This document shows positions 33,570 to 45,647 of a stretch of DNA of 64,000 bases, piece by piece. The notes below the pieces were generated by a model, which saw nothing but the letters and a program-made list of their open reading frames with translations, searched no databases and was not told the origin of the DNA. The translations under genes were made by a program, and so were the position numbers. How positions within the stretch are numbered: position 1 is the first letter of the stretch; every line of letters begins with the position of its first letter. The DNA comes from Spinacia oleracea (lineage: Eukaryota; Streptophyta; Magnoliopsida; Caryophyllales; Amaranthaceae), in the NCBI RefSeq assembly GCF_020520425.1, contig NC_079491.1:4637143-4701142 (forward strand), given 5' to 3'.

Positions 33570-35583
33570 ATAGAATGAATGTGGGTTCTAAATACCTATT
33601 AGTAAATGTTAGAGGTCATTATTAACTGCTAATTTTAGTTATGTCTGTTATTTTGGTTGGCTTAGTGTAAATGAATGTGGGTTCTAAATACCTAGTAGGT
33701 TTTCTTGTAACAAACTAACAATAATTGAGTTTTCAAGATGTGGACCCATATTAGTTATAGGATATTTTAAAAAGAATACTCCCTTTGGCCCAAAATTTAC
33801 AATTTAAGGGTTTGTCACATACTCACATGTCATAATATTTGGGTTGTAGTGTTTACACCAATGCATTATGATGTTCTAAATATCATCTTCGACAGGGTTA
33901 AAACATGGGCTAAAGATAAGTTAGTGCATAAATATATATAAAATGTGGATTGCTTAATATTTTGTGTCTTTGAATAATAATTGAGAAGTGGCTGTTTGAG
34001 AGTCTTATCATTGGATGTTTGTGTTTCAAAAGTAAAATAGAAATTGGGTCTCAAGGTTGAAGAAATTAAGTACTCCTTTTATTTCAGATTATCTGTAATA
34101 TATTTTTTCCTTCCCATCTGTTTCGATTAATTGTAACACAATTTTTGGGGAAGGTTCTACAAATACTTTGTAGTTCGTACTATAATATCCAACTAACTCC
34201 ACTTTATAATTTAATTTAAAAATTTTCATTATTCCTTTTCAATAAAAAATCTTTTTGTTATGTTAGTATGCTTTATTGGTTCAATTCTTACAAAGTTTGT
34301 TCTCTTCTACTCTAATTGAAGAATTAAGTTGAGTAGTGAAGTGTTTATTTTTTATTTGTAATACTTCATATTTATCGATATGCAATTAAAGATAGAATGA
34401 TCAAAGATAACCGCGTATCTTAAGCCAAGTTTTACTTGTTTACAATAAGATAAAACTGAAACCTACTACAGTAAGTAATAATACCAAAAACATAAAAGCA
34501 TTATGCTTTGGAATGAATGTAAAATAACCACTCTTACTTATTTGAGTAAGATAAAGCAAAACAAATAACTTTATTATTTCGTAAATCAAAAGGTAGTGGT
34601 TGTTTCATGCTTGTGCGCATGCATGTCATTACTTATTACGGAGTATGTCAATGACTTATAATTGTTATTTTTAATACATCATATGATAATGTTTTTTTTT
34701 TTTTTATATATATAACATAAAATAAATTAACGTATAGATACGATTAAAGTTTAATATAAATATAGATCAGATCAGAATGATCAGACCAAAAAAATACAAC
34801 CGTATTTGACCAAATCGTAACCATACAAGACAATCTCATTACGAGTGAAGTGAACAAGTTCATAGTTTTGTATAGTTATGAGTAATATATTTCGGACGTT
34901 GTGAGATAATAAGAGTGTAATTTTACAATAGGATGAAGGGTTGGATGAACAATCATAAACTTCCAAAAACAAATACATACAACTATATACAGAGTACATA
35001 CTACTCCGTAGTACATGTTCTTAGTAATACAGTACTTCGTATGTCGCACGGGATATAACGCATGATGTATAATCACAACTTCACAAGTATTCTCTTATAA
35101 TCTTTACTGAGCTCTTTAACACTAATCCGTTTTTTTCGTGTCCAATTCATGTCGTGTATCACCTAAAAAAGAAGATAAGTAAATCACTTTTGGATGTTTG
35201 TGAATAATGGAAGGAAAGCCATTAGCAATAATGAGGTTTATACTTGTAAGTTCAATCCCACACCCATTAGGGATTTAGGGAGAAGGCAACGTCCTCATTT
35301 AGTTTGCCCACTTGTTTTTCCATTTGGACTATTTGGGTTTTACTCGAAGCCAAGCCACCTTTTTGGATCCATTTACTCAAAAATCACTAGAAGTTGCCCT
35401 ATCGATTCCCATAATTGTCACTTTGTCATCCTAGTGCTTGTTCCTTTTTTGTCTTTTGGAGATTGAGTCATTTACTTATTCACTCCATATTTAAGGGTCC
35501 TGTTCGTTATCGTAACAAAAATATGGAAATCACAAAAAAACAGTTTTCAGTTTTTTTAACGATTTCAAAATTAATAGGATTAT
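33570..35583. other. Intergenic between the decayed F-box gene and the tandem duplication
   Basis: AT-rich. Stowaway-like fragments with TACTCCCTTTGGCCC (about 33,777) and TACTCCTTTTATTTCAG (about 34,072) are one-ended remnants. Nothing else was recognised. Confidence 0.4.
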
Positions 35584-37129
35584 TATAGAGATAATTTCTT
35601 TTTATTACGTATTGTAGTTCATAATTCAACCTAATTTATATGCTTTTAAAAGTCACAAAACCAAAAACTAAAAACTAACAGTAGTATCAAACGTCCTAAC
35701 GCGGTCCATTCATATCATGAAAGTATATAAGAGTGATATAAGAGTCCCTCAATACTCAATAGTGATTGGAACTTTTTAAATGTATGTGGGAGCTTACGTC
35801 TCAAAGTTACGTGAAATCAATTTTGTAATGGAAAAAGAAAGTGGTCCATTCCTTTATCTTTGTCTCACTTTTTTTTAGCCATAACATAATAATGCCCACA
35901 TATATTCTTAACAAATTTATGCTACCAATGATTTTCTTAACGATCTGGTTTTCAAGCCCATACGAGTACACATTAGTACATTATATGTAAGATAAAAGAA
36001 TCTCGGTCATTTAGACCAGACACATACATTCAAGATAAAAGAGTCTCGACGATTGAACCAGTGAATTGCTTGGTTATAAATCACAAAAAAATTGATATGT
36101 TAAAGTGTGTCAATAGAGTCAAAATAAAAATAGTGCAGTCATTAAAAAAACGGAAGAAGTAAACATTTTATGAATTTAACTTATTTCGCGCTCAAAATCA
36201 AACATCAATTACATCATCCAGTAAAGTCCGATAAATAGTTATTTGGTATCACCAATTTTACCACACTATTTGCATGGTCGCAATTTTATGCTTACGAAAT
36301 GCTAACCGCACAATTGCACAATTTGCACTTCACGTCATCATTCCCTTGTTCATACTTGATGGTTGAGTACTTGAAAATATAAAATGGTCTCAAACCCGAA
36401 TAATAAGGGTCAAGTACATAAAATCTGAATATTCCTCTTATCTTGACGTTGACCATTATGATTCCTTCTGGGACACTCATTTATGAAGTCGAAATCAATA
36501 TTTGAAGAAATATCTTTACCATTTTACCTCTTACCCTAATTGGATATGTTAATTACTTAATTTTATTTACTTAGTAAAAGCTTTTTAAAACACATTCACG
36601 TACCGCTTTTCGCTTCGATCAAAGCTTTATAACTTTTTAGGTAATAATATTTATTGATACGATTTAATCATCATATCGAGTTCTGATTATAAACAATACC
36701 AATGAATCATGAGCACACGAACATTGACACTTGACACTTTAAGCAAATACGAAGTACATAATTCATCGTATGGACCCGATACACCGTAACAACAATAATT
36801 ATCTCGAAATCGGAGCATTATTATTATTGTTAACAAATGTAGTAACAATTGATTAAATTGGTGCTCCATAATCACAATTCAATTCCTTAATTCTTTCCAC
36901 TATCTAAATGATCTTCCTTTTCCATATCAATCTTAATTTAATCACCCCAATCTTGACTTCTAAGCAACAACAAAAACATATCCAATTAGCTCACGTTTTG
37001 GGGGCAACCCATCCATCATATCCCAAACGTTACTATAAATTTGTTCATTATATTTCACATTCAAAACTCATAACTTTGCTCCAAAATCCCATCTTTTTCC
37101 CCTTTCTTTCAAAACTCTATAATTTAGGC
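35584..37129. promoter_or_regulatory. Upstream region of the SCPL20-like gene, copy 1
   Basis: About 1.5 kb of AT-rich DNA without a gene. Because the duplication starts here, this is the whole upstream sequence shared by both SCPL20 copies; beyond it the two copies have different neighbours. GTTACTATAAATTTG near 37,028 (about 100 bp before the ATG) is a candidate TATA box. Confidence 0.4.
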
Positions 37130-40100
37130 ATGGATAATCACCATTTTCATCTTAATTATATCATGAAATCACCATTAATAATGTTGATAATGGTGTTTTT
37201 CCTCTGTTTCATTGTTATTACTGAATCTGCCCCTCAAACTGCTATTGTTACCCAACTTCCTGGCTTTAATGGCACTTTTCCCTCCAAACACTACTCCGGG
37301 TATTCATTTTATTATTGCTTTCAACATAATCTTCCTCCTTTTTTTTACTAATATTTTTATAAGAAATGTTTTCTTTTTGGATTCTTGTTCTGTTTTTGTT
37401 GTTTTAATGGTAAATTTTGAGTATTTTTCTGACATGATTTTTATTATCTTGTTATGAAATTTGAAGGTATGTAACAGTTGATGAAAATCATGGGAAGAAA
37501 ATGTTTTACTACTTTGTTGAATCAGAAAGAAACCCATCACAAGATCCTGTTGTTCTTTGGCTTAATGGAGGACCCGGGTGCTCGAGTTTTGATGGTTTTG
37601 TCTATGAACATGGTATGTACATCTTCCAATTCCAACCAAGTTTTAATGGATTAGTCTAATTAATTTAGTTTTGCTTATTAATTTAGTGAAAGTTTATAGA
37701 GTTGAAGTAGTAATTTGATGTATAATTGTATATATATATATATTTCAGGTCCTTTCAATTTTGAGGCAGCAAAAACAAAGGGAGGCATGCCAAAATTGCA
37801 TCTTAATCCCTACAGTTGGTCCAAGGTCACACAACCTGCCTCGTGTTTTCCCATGAATGGGCATAATTTTGATTACTTCATCATTGTTACAAACTAGACC
37901 TAATCAAATTGCGGGCCGGGTTATGACTTAAATTCTGCCCACTATGTCGGACCGGGTCGGATTGGGCCAAACATTTCTGTCCCAAAACCCGCTATTTGGG
38001 CCAAAAATGGCAGGCTTTACGGGCCATTCGGGCCGGGCCAACTTTACAACTAAAGTTGCAATTTTGAGTTGCCCAAAACCCACGCAAAAATGAAAAAAAA
38101 AAACTGACTGGGCCCAAAAATCGGGCCTAAAAATTCTGCTCGGGGTCCGCTATTTTCGGGCTGGGCCAATTTACAACTAAAATTGCAATTTTAAGTTGCC
38201 CAAAACCCACGCTAAAATAAAAATTTGGCACAGGCCCGGAAATCGGGCCTAAATTTTTTGCTCTAGATTCGCTATTTTTCGGGCTGGGCCAAATTTACAA
38301 CTAAAATTGCAATTTTGAGTTGGCCAAAACTCACGCCAAATAGAAAAAACTGCCCGGGCCCGAAAATCGGGCCTAAAATTATGCTCGGGATCTGCTATTT
38401 TTCGGGCCTTGCCAGCGGGCCAGGCTCATGATAACCAGGTGTGTTACAAACTCATTTTGTTTCAAAATTCCAGGTTTCCAACATGATCTACTTGGACTCA
38501 CCATCAGGAGTTGGATATTCTTACTCACAAAACACAACTGATTTTAATACCGGGGATCTCAAAACCGCATCTGACACTCATACATTCCTGCTCAAGGTTC
38601 ATTTTCATTTATTAATCACTGTAATATAATGAATATGGTTAAATTTTTACTAATTTACTGTACTGATTGTTGTTAATATGGTGCAAACAGTGGTTTGACA
38701 TCTATAAAGAGTTTGCTGCAAACCCATTTTTCATAGCTGGTGAGTCTTATGCTGGGATTTATGTGCCAACACTTGCTTCAGAAGTTGTCAAAGGTAAATT
38801 TTCCTTTAAAAACTTGTAAGAAGATTATGGTTTGATTCGATTTTATTCGATTTTATTCAAAGAGTAATAAACTGAGAGGTATGCAGGACTTGATGCTGGT
38901 TTGAAGCCTGTTATCAATTTGAAGGTAATAATTTAATTTACTGTAACTTTGTAGATTAACTGTGAGTTTGAATCAGATTTTCTAATACTTTAATTACTGT
39001 CTTGATATTCAGGGTTATATGGTAGGAAATGGAGTAACAGATGAAACCTATGATGGAAATGCTTTAGTCCCTTTTGCACATGGGATGGGTTTGATCCCTG
39101 ATGAACTATACCGGGTACAGAAAGTTTTCCTCTTCATTTTTTTTGATTCTTGAACTTTTTTCAGATTTTCTGATGATTCTATTGTAGCATATTTATGTGT
39201 TCTTGGTTTATGAGATGCCAGAATCAAGCTACATGAATTTTTTTGCTGTCGTTTGCATGATTGCATCAATTGTTTACTGATTTGGAAGCAAACCTGTCAA
39301 TTTTTAAAAAGCAGAACATGTTACAGTTATTTAAATATACCTGATCAACATGAGCACGGACGCTAGCGCGGAAAATAACGGGCTTTTTGGGAAGATTTTT
39401 AGGCCCGTTTTGGGGACTGGCCTAGCCTGATTTTAAAAAATTTAGGGTGGGTTTTGGACAACTCAAAATTATAATTTTAGTTATAAATTTGGACCGGCCC
39501 TAAAATGGCCCACAAACCCACTATCTTTGGCCCTAAATAGCAGTTATTTTACCTATGGGCAGAATGTTTAAAGCATGGCCCGGCCCACAATTTGATCAGG
39601 TCTAAGTAGATGTGATCAAAATTCGGGCCGGACCGGGTTTTAACACTAAAATTCATGCCCAAACCCATAAAATTGGCGCGGGCATCGCCGGCCGAAACTT
39701 GGCCGGGCTCGGGTTTTGGTATAAAATGCATATTTTAGGCTACCCAAACCCATATGACAGAATATATAAAATTGGTGTGGGCATTGCCGGCCGAAACTTG
39801 ACCGGGCTCGGGTTTTGGGGTCGGGACCGGGTTGGGTCGGGCTGCGCGGGCCGAGCTATAGTTGATCAGGTCTAGGTCTAAGTTATCATTTTGTTAAGAA
39901 TAACCTTACCAAGCAAACATCCCTTGCGATATATGACAGATTATAGTGTAATTCTGCAGAGGATCGTCACAGAGTGTGAAGGAAACTACTACAATCCAAC
40001 CACTGATGGTTGTGATGCCTTGATTTCAAAAGTTAACCAGGTTAATTATTTCCACTTTCCTAATCATGTAACTTAATTTCATTACATTCTATATTGATTT

Positions 40101-42024
40101 GGGTTAGCTTTCTGCTTAAACATAATGCATTATGTTTAATCACTTGCAGGATGTTGATGGATTGAATATATATGACATTCTGGAACCTTGTTATCACTCC
40201 CCTAACTCAGGTATACAGAACACTACTACTCATCTAAGACTACCTTCAACAATTTCCAGCTTCAAGGCATTAGGAGAAACCGAAAGGCCTCTTCCTGTGA
40301 GGAAAAGGATATTTGGTCGGGCTTGGCCCCTTAGAGCTCCTGTCAGGCCCGGGAGAGTTCCTACCTGGCCCGAAATCGCCAACAGCGTTTCTGTTCCTTG
40401 CATTGTAAGTTACTCGATTACAGTACCTTCAGATTTTTTTGAATGAGCAAGTAGTACTAGACCTGTCAAACGGGTCGGTTGGGTCGGTTTGTAGAAAAAA
40501 TTACTTTCGCGGTCGGGTTAATTCGAGTCGGTCACTTTCGGGTTTGGATTTACAAATGCTTATTCGAGACCAGAAGTTTCGGGTTTGGGTCGAACCGATG
40601 GGTTTAGAGATTCTAAAACGCTATTTATATTTTTATTAATTTGGATAATAAATACGGAGTATACAAAATATGTGTATAAATTAACAAATTTTCATACACA
40701 AGTTTACATTTGGTCAAATTCAACCATAAAATGACATAGTTCAAATCAAAATTATATTACATACAGCAATAGTAACAACATGTTTAATGTGCTTAAAATT
40801 CTTCGTACTCTCATTTATTATTATAAATACAACGATAAAACGAGTTCGGTCGGGTTTTGACCCATTACTTTTCTGGTAGTTTGGGTTCGTATAAAATCGG
40901 GTTACGGGTCACGAAATCTTGTTCAAGACCCACTACTTTGGGTCGGGTTCAGGCCGGATCGGGTCGGGTCGGTTTTTGGCAGGTCTATGAGCAACCACTA
41001 CATGGAGGACTAATAACAATGTGAATGTGTATTTAAACTTATAGAATGATGAAGTTGCAACTTCATGGCTGAATGACAAGGCAGTAAGAAAAGCACTTCA
41101 TGCTGATGAGGTAAGAGTATCACTTTCATCTCTTTTCTTCTGCAGAAAGAAATACAAATTTAGTACAAAGGTTTTCTATATGCCAATCTGATTGTTCTTC
41201 TGATTATTGCTTCAGGAAAGTGTAGCAGGTCCTTGGGAACTGTGCACAGGCAGAATTTCTTTCGACCATGATGCAGGAAGCATGATCAAATACCATAAAG
41301 ATCTCACTTCTCGAGGCTACCGAGTCCTCATATACAGGTAAATCAGTTTCTGATAACCATAAAAATAGACCTGATCAACTACTGACCGGCCCGCTGGCCC
41401 GACCCGAACCAATCTGTAAAAAAATGTGGGTCTGGACAGCCTCAAATACGATTTTTGATATATGTTTTGGGTATACATATTTGTGTTAAAACCTGGCCCG
41501 ACCTGAATTTTGATCACCTCTGCATAAGCATGATTTCACTGATAAATGTGATTTTTGTTCTGATTTTTTTGTTCTGATTTATCAACATATGACAGTGGAG
41601 ACCATGATATGTGTGTTCCATACACCGGGAGTGAGGCATGGACGAAATCTATTGGATACAAAGTAGTAGACGAGTGGAGGCAATGGGTTTGCAATGAACA
41701 AATTTCTGGGTTAGTCTTTACTTTTCAGATTATATGTTCAGCAAATCTATTGTGTAGTAATGAAATGATTAACTGGTATTCACTACATATTTGCAGGTTT
41801 ACACAGGGGTATGAGAAGAATCTCACTTTCCTTACCATAAAGGTAAACAGAATTTAAATTTCTTAGTTCAATCCATGTTTTGGAAAACATGAAATCTTCA
41901 ACATGAGTCTGAATCTGCAACATGAACATTTGTTGTGCAGGGGGCAGGACATACAGTACCAGAATACAAACCGCGAGAAGCACTGTATTTTTATAGCCAG
42001 TTTTTGGCAGGAAAAAGAATATGA
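37130..42024 (+). CDS. SCPL20: Serine carboxypeptidase-like 20 (SCPL20), copy 1 (14 exons, 508 aa)
   Basis: Secreted or vacuolar S10 serine carboxypeptidase. Exons: 37130-37299, 37467-37612, 37749-37825, 38474-38596, 38691-38793, 38887-38924, 39013-39114, 39960-40040, 40150-40404, 41045-41110, 41216-41337, 41596-41709, 41797-41842 and 41941-42024. All are GT-AG and phases join into 509 codons. A signal peptide covers residues 1 to about 34. The substrate loop [10 protein letters not shown] is at 88-97, with catalytic Ser191 (GESYAG), Asp432 (SGDHDMC) and His485 (GAGHTVPE), all intact. Several N-x-T sites are present. Residues about 290-365 are the long linker typical of SCPL20/21. ATG 37130 is preferred over an in-frame ATG 11 codons later because both keep the signal; an upstream in-frame ATG at 36,908 would add an unlikely leader. 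Introns 3, 7, 9 and 11 carry repeats. Confidence 0.93.
37896..38442. mobile_element. AGACCTGATCA-TIR element in SCPL20 intron 3, perfect 10-bp target duplication
   Basis: GTTACAAACT flanks both sides (37,886-37,895 and 38,443-38,452). Starts AGACCTAATCAAATTGC and ends CAGGTGT. Inside is a unit of about 122 bp (GGGCC...TTACAACTAAA...TTGCAATTTT...CGGGCCTAAA) repeated three times. Non-coding. The same element is in copy 2 at about 52,896-53,441. Confidence 0.85.
39337..39873. mobile_element. Two adjacent AGACCTGATCA-type elements in SCPL20 intron 7
   Basis: The first (about 39,337-39,603) starts ATACCTGATCAACATGAGC and ends TTTGATCAGGTCT. The second (about 39,607-39,873) starts AGATGTGATCAAAATTCGGG and ends GTTGATCAGGTCT. 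The second carries a duplicated GCCGGCCGAAACTTG block. It is repeated in copy 2 (about 54,336-54,872). Confidence 0.7.
40451..40986. mobile_element. GGGTCGG-rich TIR element in SCPL20 intron 9
   Basis: AGACCTGTCAAACGGGTCGG near the left end and GGTCGGTTTTTGGCAGGTCT at the right form terminal inverted repeats. ATGAGCAA flanks both sides (40,443-40,450 and 40,987-40,994), an 8-bp duplication. It is a related but distinct family from the AGACCTGATCA elements. Repeated in copy 2 (about 55,450-55,985). Confidence 0.7.
41367..41521. mobile_element. Short AGACCTGATCA-type element in SCPL20 intron 11
   Basis: AGACCTGATCAACTACTG at the left and TTTTGATCACCTCT at the right. Flanks CCATAAAAAT and GCATAAGCAT match at 7 of 10. 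Only about 155 bp, an internally deleted form. Repeated in copy 2 at about 56,366-56,520. Confidence 0.65.
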
Positions 42025-42338
42025 AAATATTTCATGTTTAGAGACTCGAATGTAATTTCATCTGACAAATAAGTTTCTGTAGGATTACAATTTGAAAGAA
42101 ATATACATGGTTATACTTCAGATGCAGCAGACATGCTGATGCATTTGTTTACTTTGCTAGTTTTCTTTGCTGGTATTACATCAGAGACTTAAGACAAGTC
42201 TGCAGTGGCATAGAGAAAGTATGTGATTATGCGATTTCAACAGAAATGGAAAACTGAAAACATAAAAGATAACACACTACGAGGTCAAAAAAATAAATTC
42301 TCAACCCATCTGATAAACCATTTTGACACGTTTAGCGT

Positions 42339-42380
42339 AGACCTGATCAACATGAGCTCGACCAGCTGGTCTGGCCCGAA
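42339..42380. repeat. One-ended fragment of an AGACCTGATCA-type element
   Basis: AGACCTGATCAACATGAGC followed by a CTGGCCCGAATTG scrap, then unrelated sequence. It lies between the convergent SCPL20 and F-box genes. Confidence 0.55.
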
Positions 42381-42691
42381 TTGATTCAAATATGAAACAA
42401 TCAATTGAAAGATTACAAACAGAACAATCAGAATGCTGTGAGGATCAAGGCATTTTTCCATAATAAAAATGATAAAGGCATTCATAAAAGCATATGACAA
42501 ATTAGACTAAAAGTCTCAAAATTCCTGCATTTCTTCATAATTCCTGCATTTTTCCATAATAAAAAGGATCAAGACATTCCTAAAACATACCATATTCCTA
42601 AAACATAACATATTCCTAAAACATAACATATTCCTAAAACAAACACAAGGACTGTCAGAAGACGTACTACACAGCAAATTGCATTTACAAA

Positions 42692-45647
42692 TCAGAGAAG
42701 TCCCTCTCCCAGACACTGATCAAGATCTATTGGTTCCGGAAATGGAAGTTTGGCGGACAAACAAGCTTTTTTCTCATCAAGTTCTTGCTTCACTTTAGCA
42801 CTACGAGCAAGGAACTCTCTTTCCTTTTCATCAATTTGAGCTTTTGACTTGTTAATAGCCATTATAGACTCAATCAGAGGCTTACTTTTATGCAGTGTCA
42901 GAACCCACTCAACAAAAGCAACTAACCAGTCTACCTTTAAGCCTACACATTGAAGGTCATGCAGATTGGATGCGAGTTCCTGAGCTAAGGAATCAGTCAA
43001 TGTCCTCAGTGTAGTCTTTTGGAGAAATATTATGATATTTGCTAGTGATTCTAAGGTAAGGGTTAACATGACTTTGCTGCGCACGGTTTTTTCTCCAATA
43101 AGGTTCCCATGCTTGTTCCAAATCATTTGCAAAGTTGGCAATAGATTGGGCCTGATACCCAGAGATTCTAAACCTTGAAGCCCGATGTTTGGTTCACAAG
43201 CCTGTGAAGCATACAACATTACAAAAAGATAAGAATGTTTCAGTGATGCCTACATAAAATTTTGAAGAAAAAAAACAAGCATCCTTACCAGTACTGAAGA
43301 AATAACAGGTGGAAAGTCCGCGATAGAAACTTTATTTTCTGAGATATCTGGTGCTGAGTGTGAATGGAAATCAAGTCAGAAATCATGCAAGGGAAAGAGA
43401 GTTCAAACTTCAAAGCATTAAGCAAAAATCTGCGAATTCAGACTAAAACACAAGTTACCTTTTTTGTGCTGAATCTCAGAAACAGGCAAATGGGATGAAG
43501 ATTTCCCTTGAGTTGCCGAGGTTGAATGGATTTTAGTGTTCTGTTTCTCAGATTTAGGTGTATTTGAGGGAGCTGAGCCATGAGTTTGTGAAGATGCACC
43601 ATTTTGATTGGTTGCATCTGATTCCATCATTTCATCTTCCTCAGGATTACTTCACAAATATAGGCAGATGAAAGTTCAGATTTCAAGCATTATTCTAATA
43701 AACCATTCAGCAACTACATGTGGCTATGCAGATAAAAATGGTTAGCTACTTATCTCTATCGTACAGGATCATGGTTTAAAATTTTCTGAAACAAAGAAAA
43801 TTTGCCATCTCAAAATAACTGTTTTGTACAGATAATACTGCATATTTGACTTTGATCCCATAGTTTCTCACTGTCGACCTTTTAAGATGACACATCCGGC
43901 ATTTTTTTGGACGAAAAGGTAACACACACTCTAACAAAATTAAACACTTCATCAACCTATACTGTGTACTTAAATCTTGAAACCTTGAGATGCCTTGCAT
44001 AACATACAGATAAGCCACTTTCAACCCTTAAAGTTTCAGCCATAAAATTCAAATTTAATGCCTCAGAATTGTTACTCTCTATCTATTTACAGTATAAGAC
44101 ACAGAACATTAAAGAAGTGGCAGCTAAGAAAATTTGCTGCTCCCTAATGTTCACATTGCACATTTGGAATAAATAAACATCAACAGCAGCAACAACAACA
44201 ACAATAACAAGGTCAATAACAACCAGGTCAACAACAATTCAAACAATCCAGCACAATCTCCATATTATAGGAAACACAAATCATCTAAGCTTTGTTTGGC
44301 TGAGGAAATGTCCTGAACTAAGAAAATAGTTTTAGATGTCCATGTTCAAATTTCTAGTTCATATCACAAGTCAAATCATTGATCCTACAAACATCAGATA
44401 TCCATCATCACAAAAACCATAACTTTGAACTCTAAAGAACTAATTAATATGACCACTATTGATTACCTTTGATAATGTGGCGGAGATGGAGATGATTGAG
44501 CCTGCAAGGCCCATTCCGGCACAGAAAAAAGGCCAGATTTCAGGAAATCTGCAATTGGTTTGAAATCCGCAATAGGCATGAAAATATGTCCTCCTAACCA
44601 GAAAATCTGAATATTTTCTTTAGAAAACTTGGATTCATTAGGTTTACTATAGGGATGGAAGGCGTCATTGGAGAAGACAATGTAGTTGTCAAATCCGAAA
44701 CCAGGGAATTCAGCAGCTGAAACAAAGAAGCTGTAAACTTTCGAAACAAACAACACCATAGGATCATCCCCAAAACTCTTAACCTTAACCCAACTCCATG
44801 ACTTCTTGTTATGAACCTTACACAACTTGAAAACTTTAACCATTTCATTGATCCGCATAATCATAAACAAATCCCCAGATTTTGATGATCCCACCAAACG
44901 TTTCCCCCACCCCTTGTTTACGCAATCCGGCTTAATCACCGGCTTTTCAACTAAGGTTTTAAGTACTGCAAACTGATCAGTAAACATCCTGTACAACTTC
45001 CCAAGTCTATCCAATGCATAAATTACACCCCTAAAACTCAGAATATCATCAAATTTGTCAAGTGAACCATATGATATGTCAAACCATGGAAGTTCCGTTC
45101 CATACTGATACTCCGGCTTAACTGGTGGAGACCCACCTAATTGACCCCCTCTAAATAAAACCAACAAAGAACCATCATCAACCATGGACGGAATACTCCG
45201 ATCCTTGAAAAAAAGCAACACTTTCTCATGATATGAAAGTGCCCTCGAACAATCATTCATTTCCTCTTCATCAGCCATATGGTAATCAACAGAAAGACGA
45301 CGAGGTTGAAACCGATCTAAGGTAAAATTCTCAGGAATATCAAAGAGAGGCTCACCGGAGAGAGGATTGCAGAGTTCGAATTCCCCTTTGGTAATTTCCA
45401 CAGAAGCGACAATCCACGGTGTGCCGGAAACAGGAGGGCGGATGAGATAAACGGAGGAAGAAAACAGAGTTTCGGAACCCATGACGAAAGGCAAGAGGGC
45501 GGAGATAGCGGTGGCTCGCCGCCATTTCTTACAAACTGATCGGAAGTTTTGCACGTCTTTGCGGTTTCCCTTGAGGTGGATGGCGATAGAACGGAGGACT
45601 TCAACGGGAAGTTCCGACCAGATTACTTTCTGGCGAAAATTCCGCAT
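42692..45647 (-). CDS. F-box/DUF295 protein with PEARLI-4/MATH-CC-like C-terminal domain, copy 1 (4 exons, 646 aa)
   Basis: Predicted SCF substrate-recognition subunit. Exons on the minus strand: 44467-45647, 43459-43649, 43289-43347 and 42692-43201; GT-AG borders, and phases join to 647 codons with TGA. The F-box is at residues about 8-46 (VIWSELPVEVLRSIAIHL...FRSVCKKW), followed by a SKIP23-like DUF295 region to about 375. Exon 2 is a Ser/Asn/Gln-rich linker (SNPEEDEMMESDATNQNG). Exon 4 has a domain (LLPTLQMIWNKHGN...ALESLA-like helix...GLKVDWL) ending in a charged coiled coil. The exon 4 pattern resembles the region after MATH in Arabidopsis MATH/coiled-coil proteins and PEARLI-4; that match is from memory. 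The frame is fully intact. It converges with SCPL20. Confidence 0.85.

Noticed and set aside
36908-37351. Start of SCPL20 at the upstream in-frame ATG (36,908)
   Set aside because: It would add 74 residues ahead of the signal peptide; the ATG at 37,130 places the signal at the N-terminus as usual.
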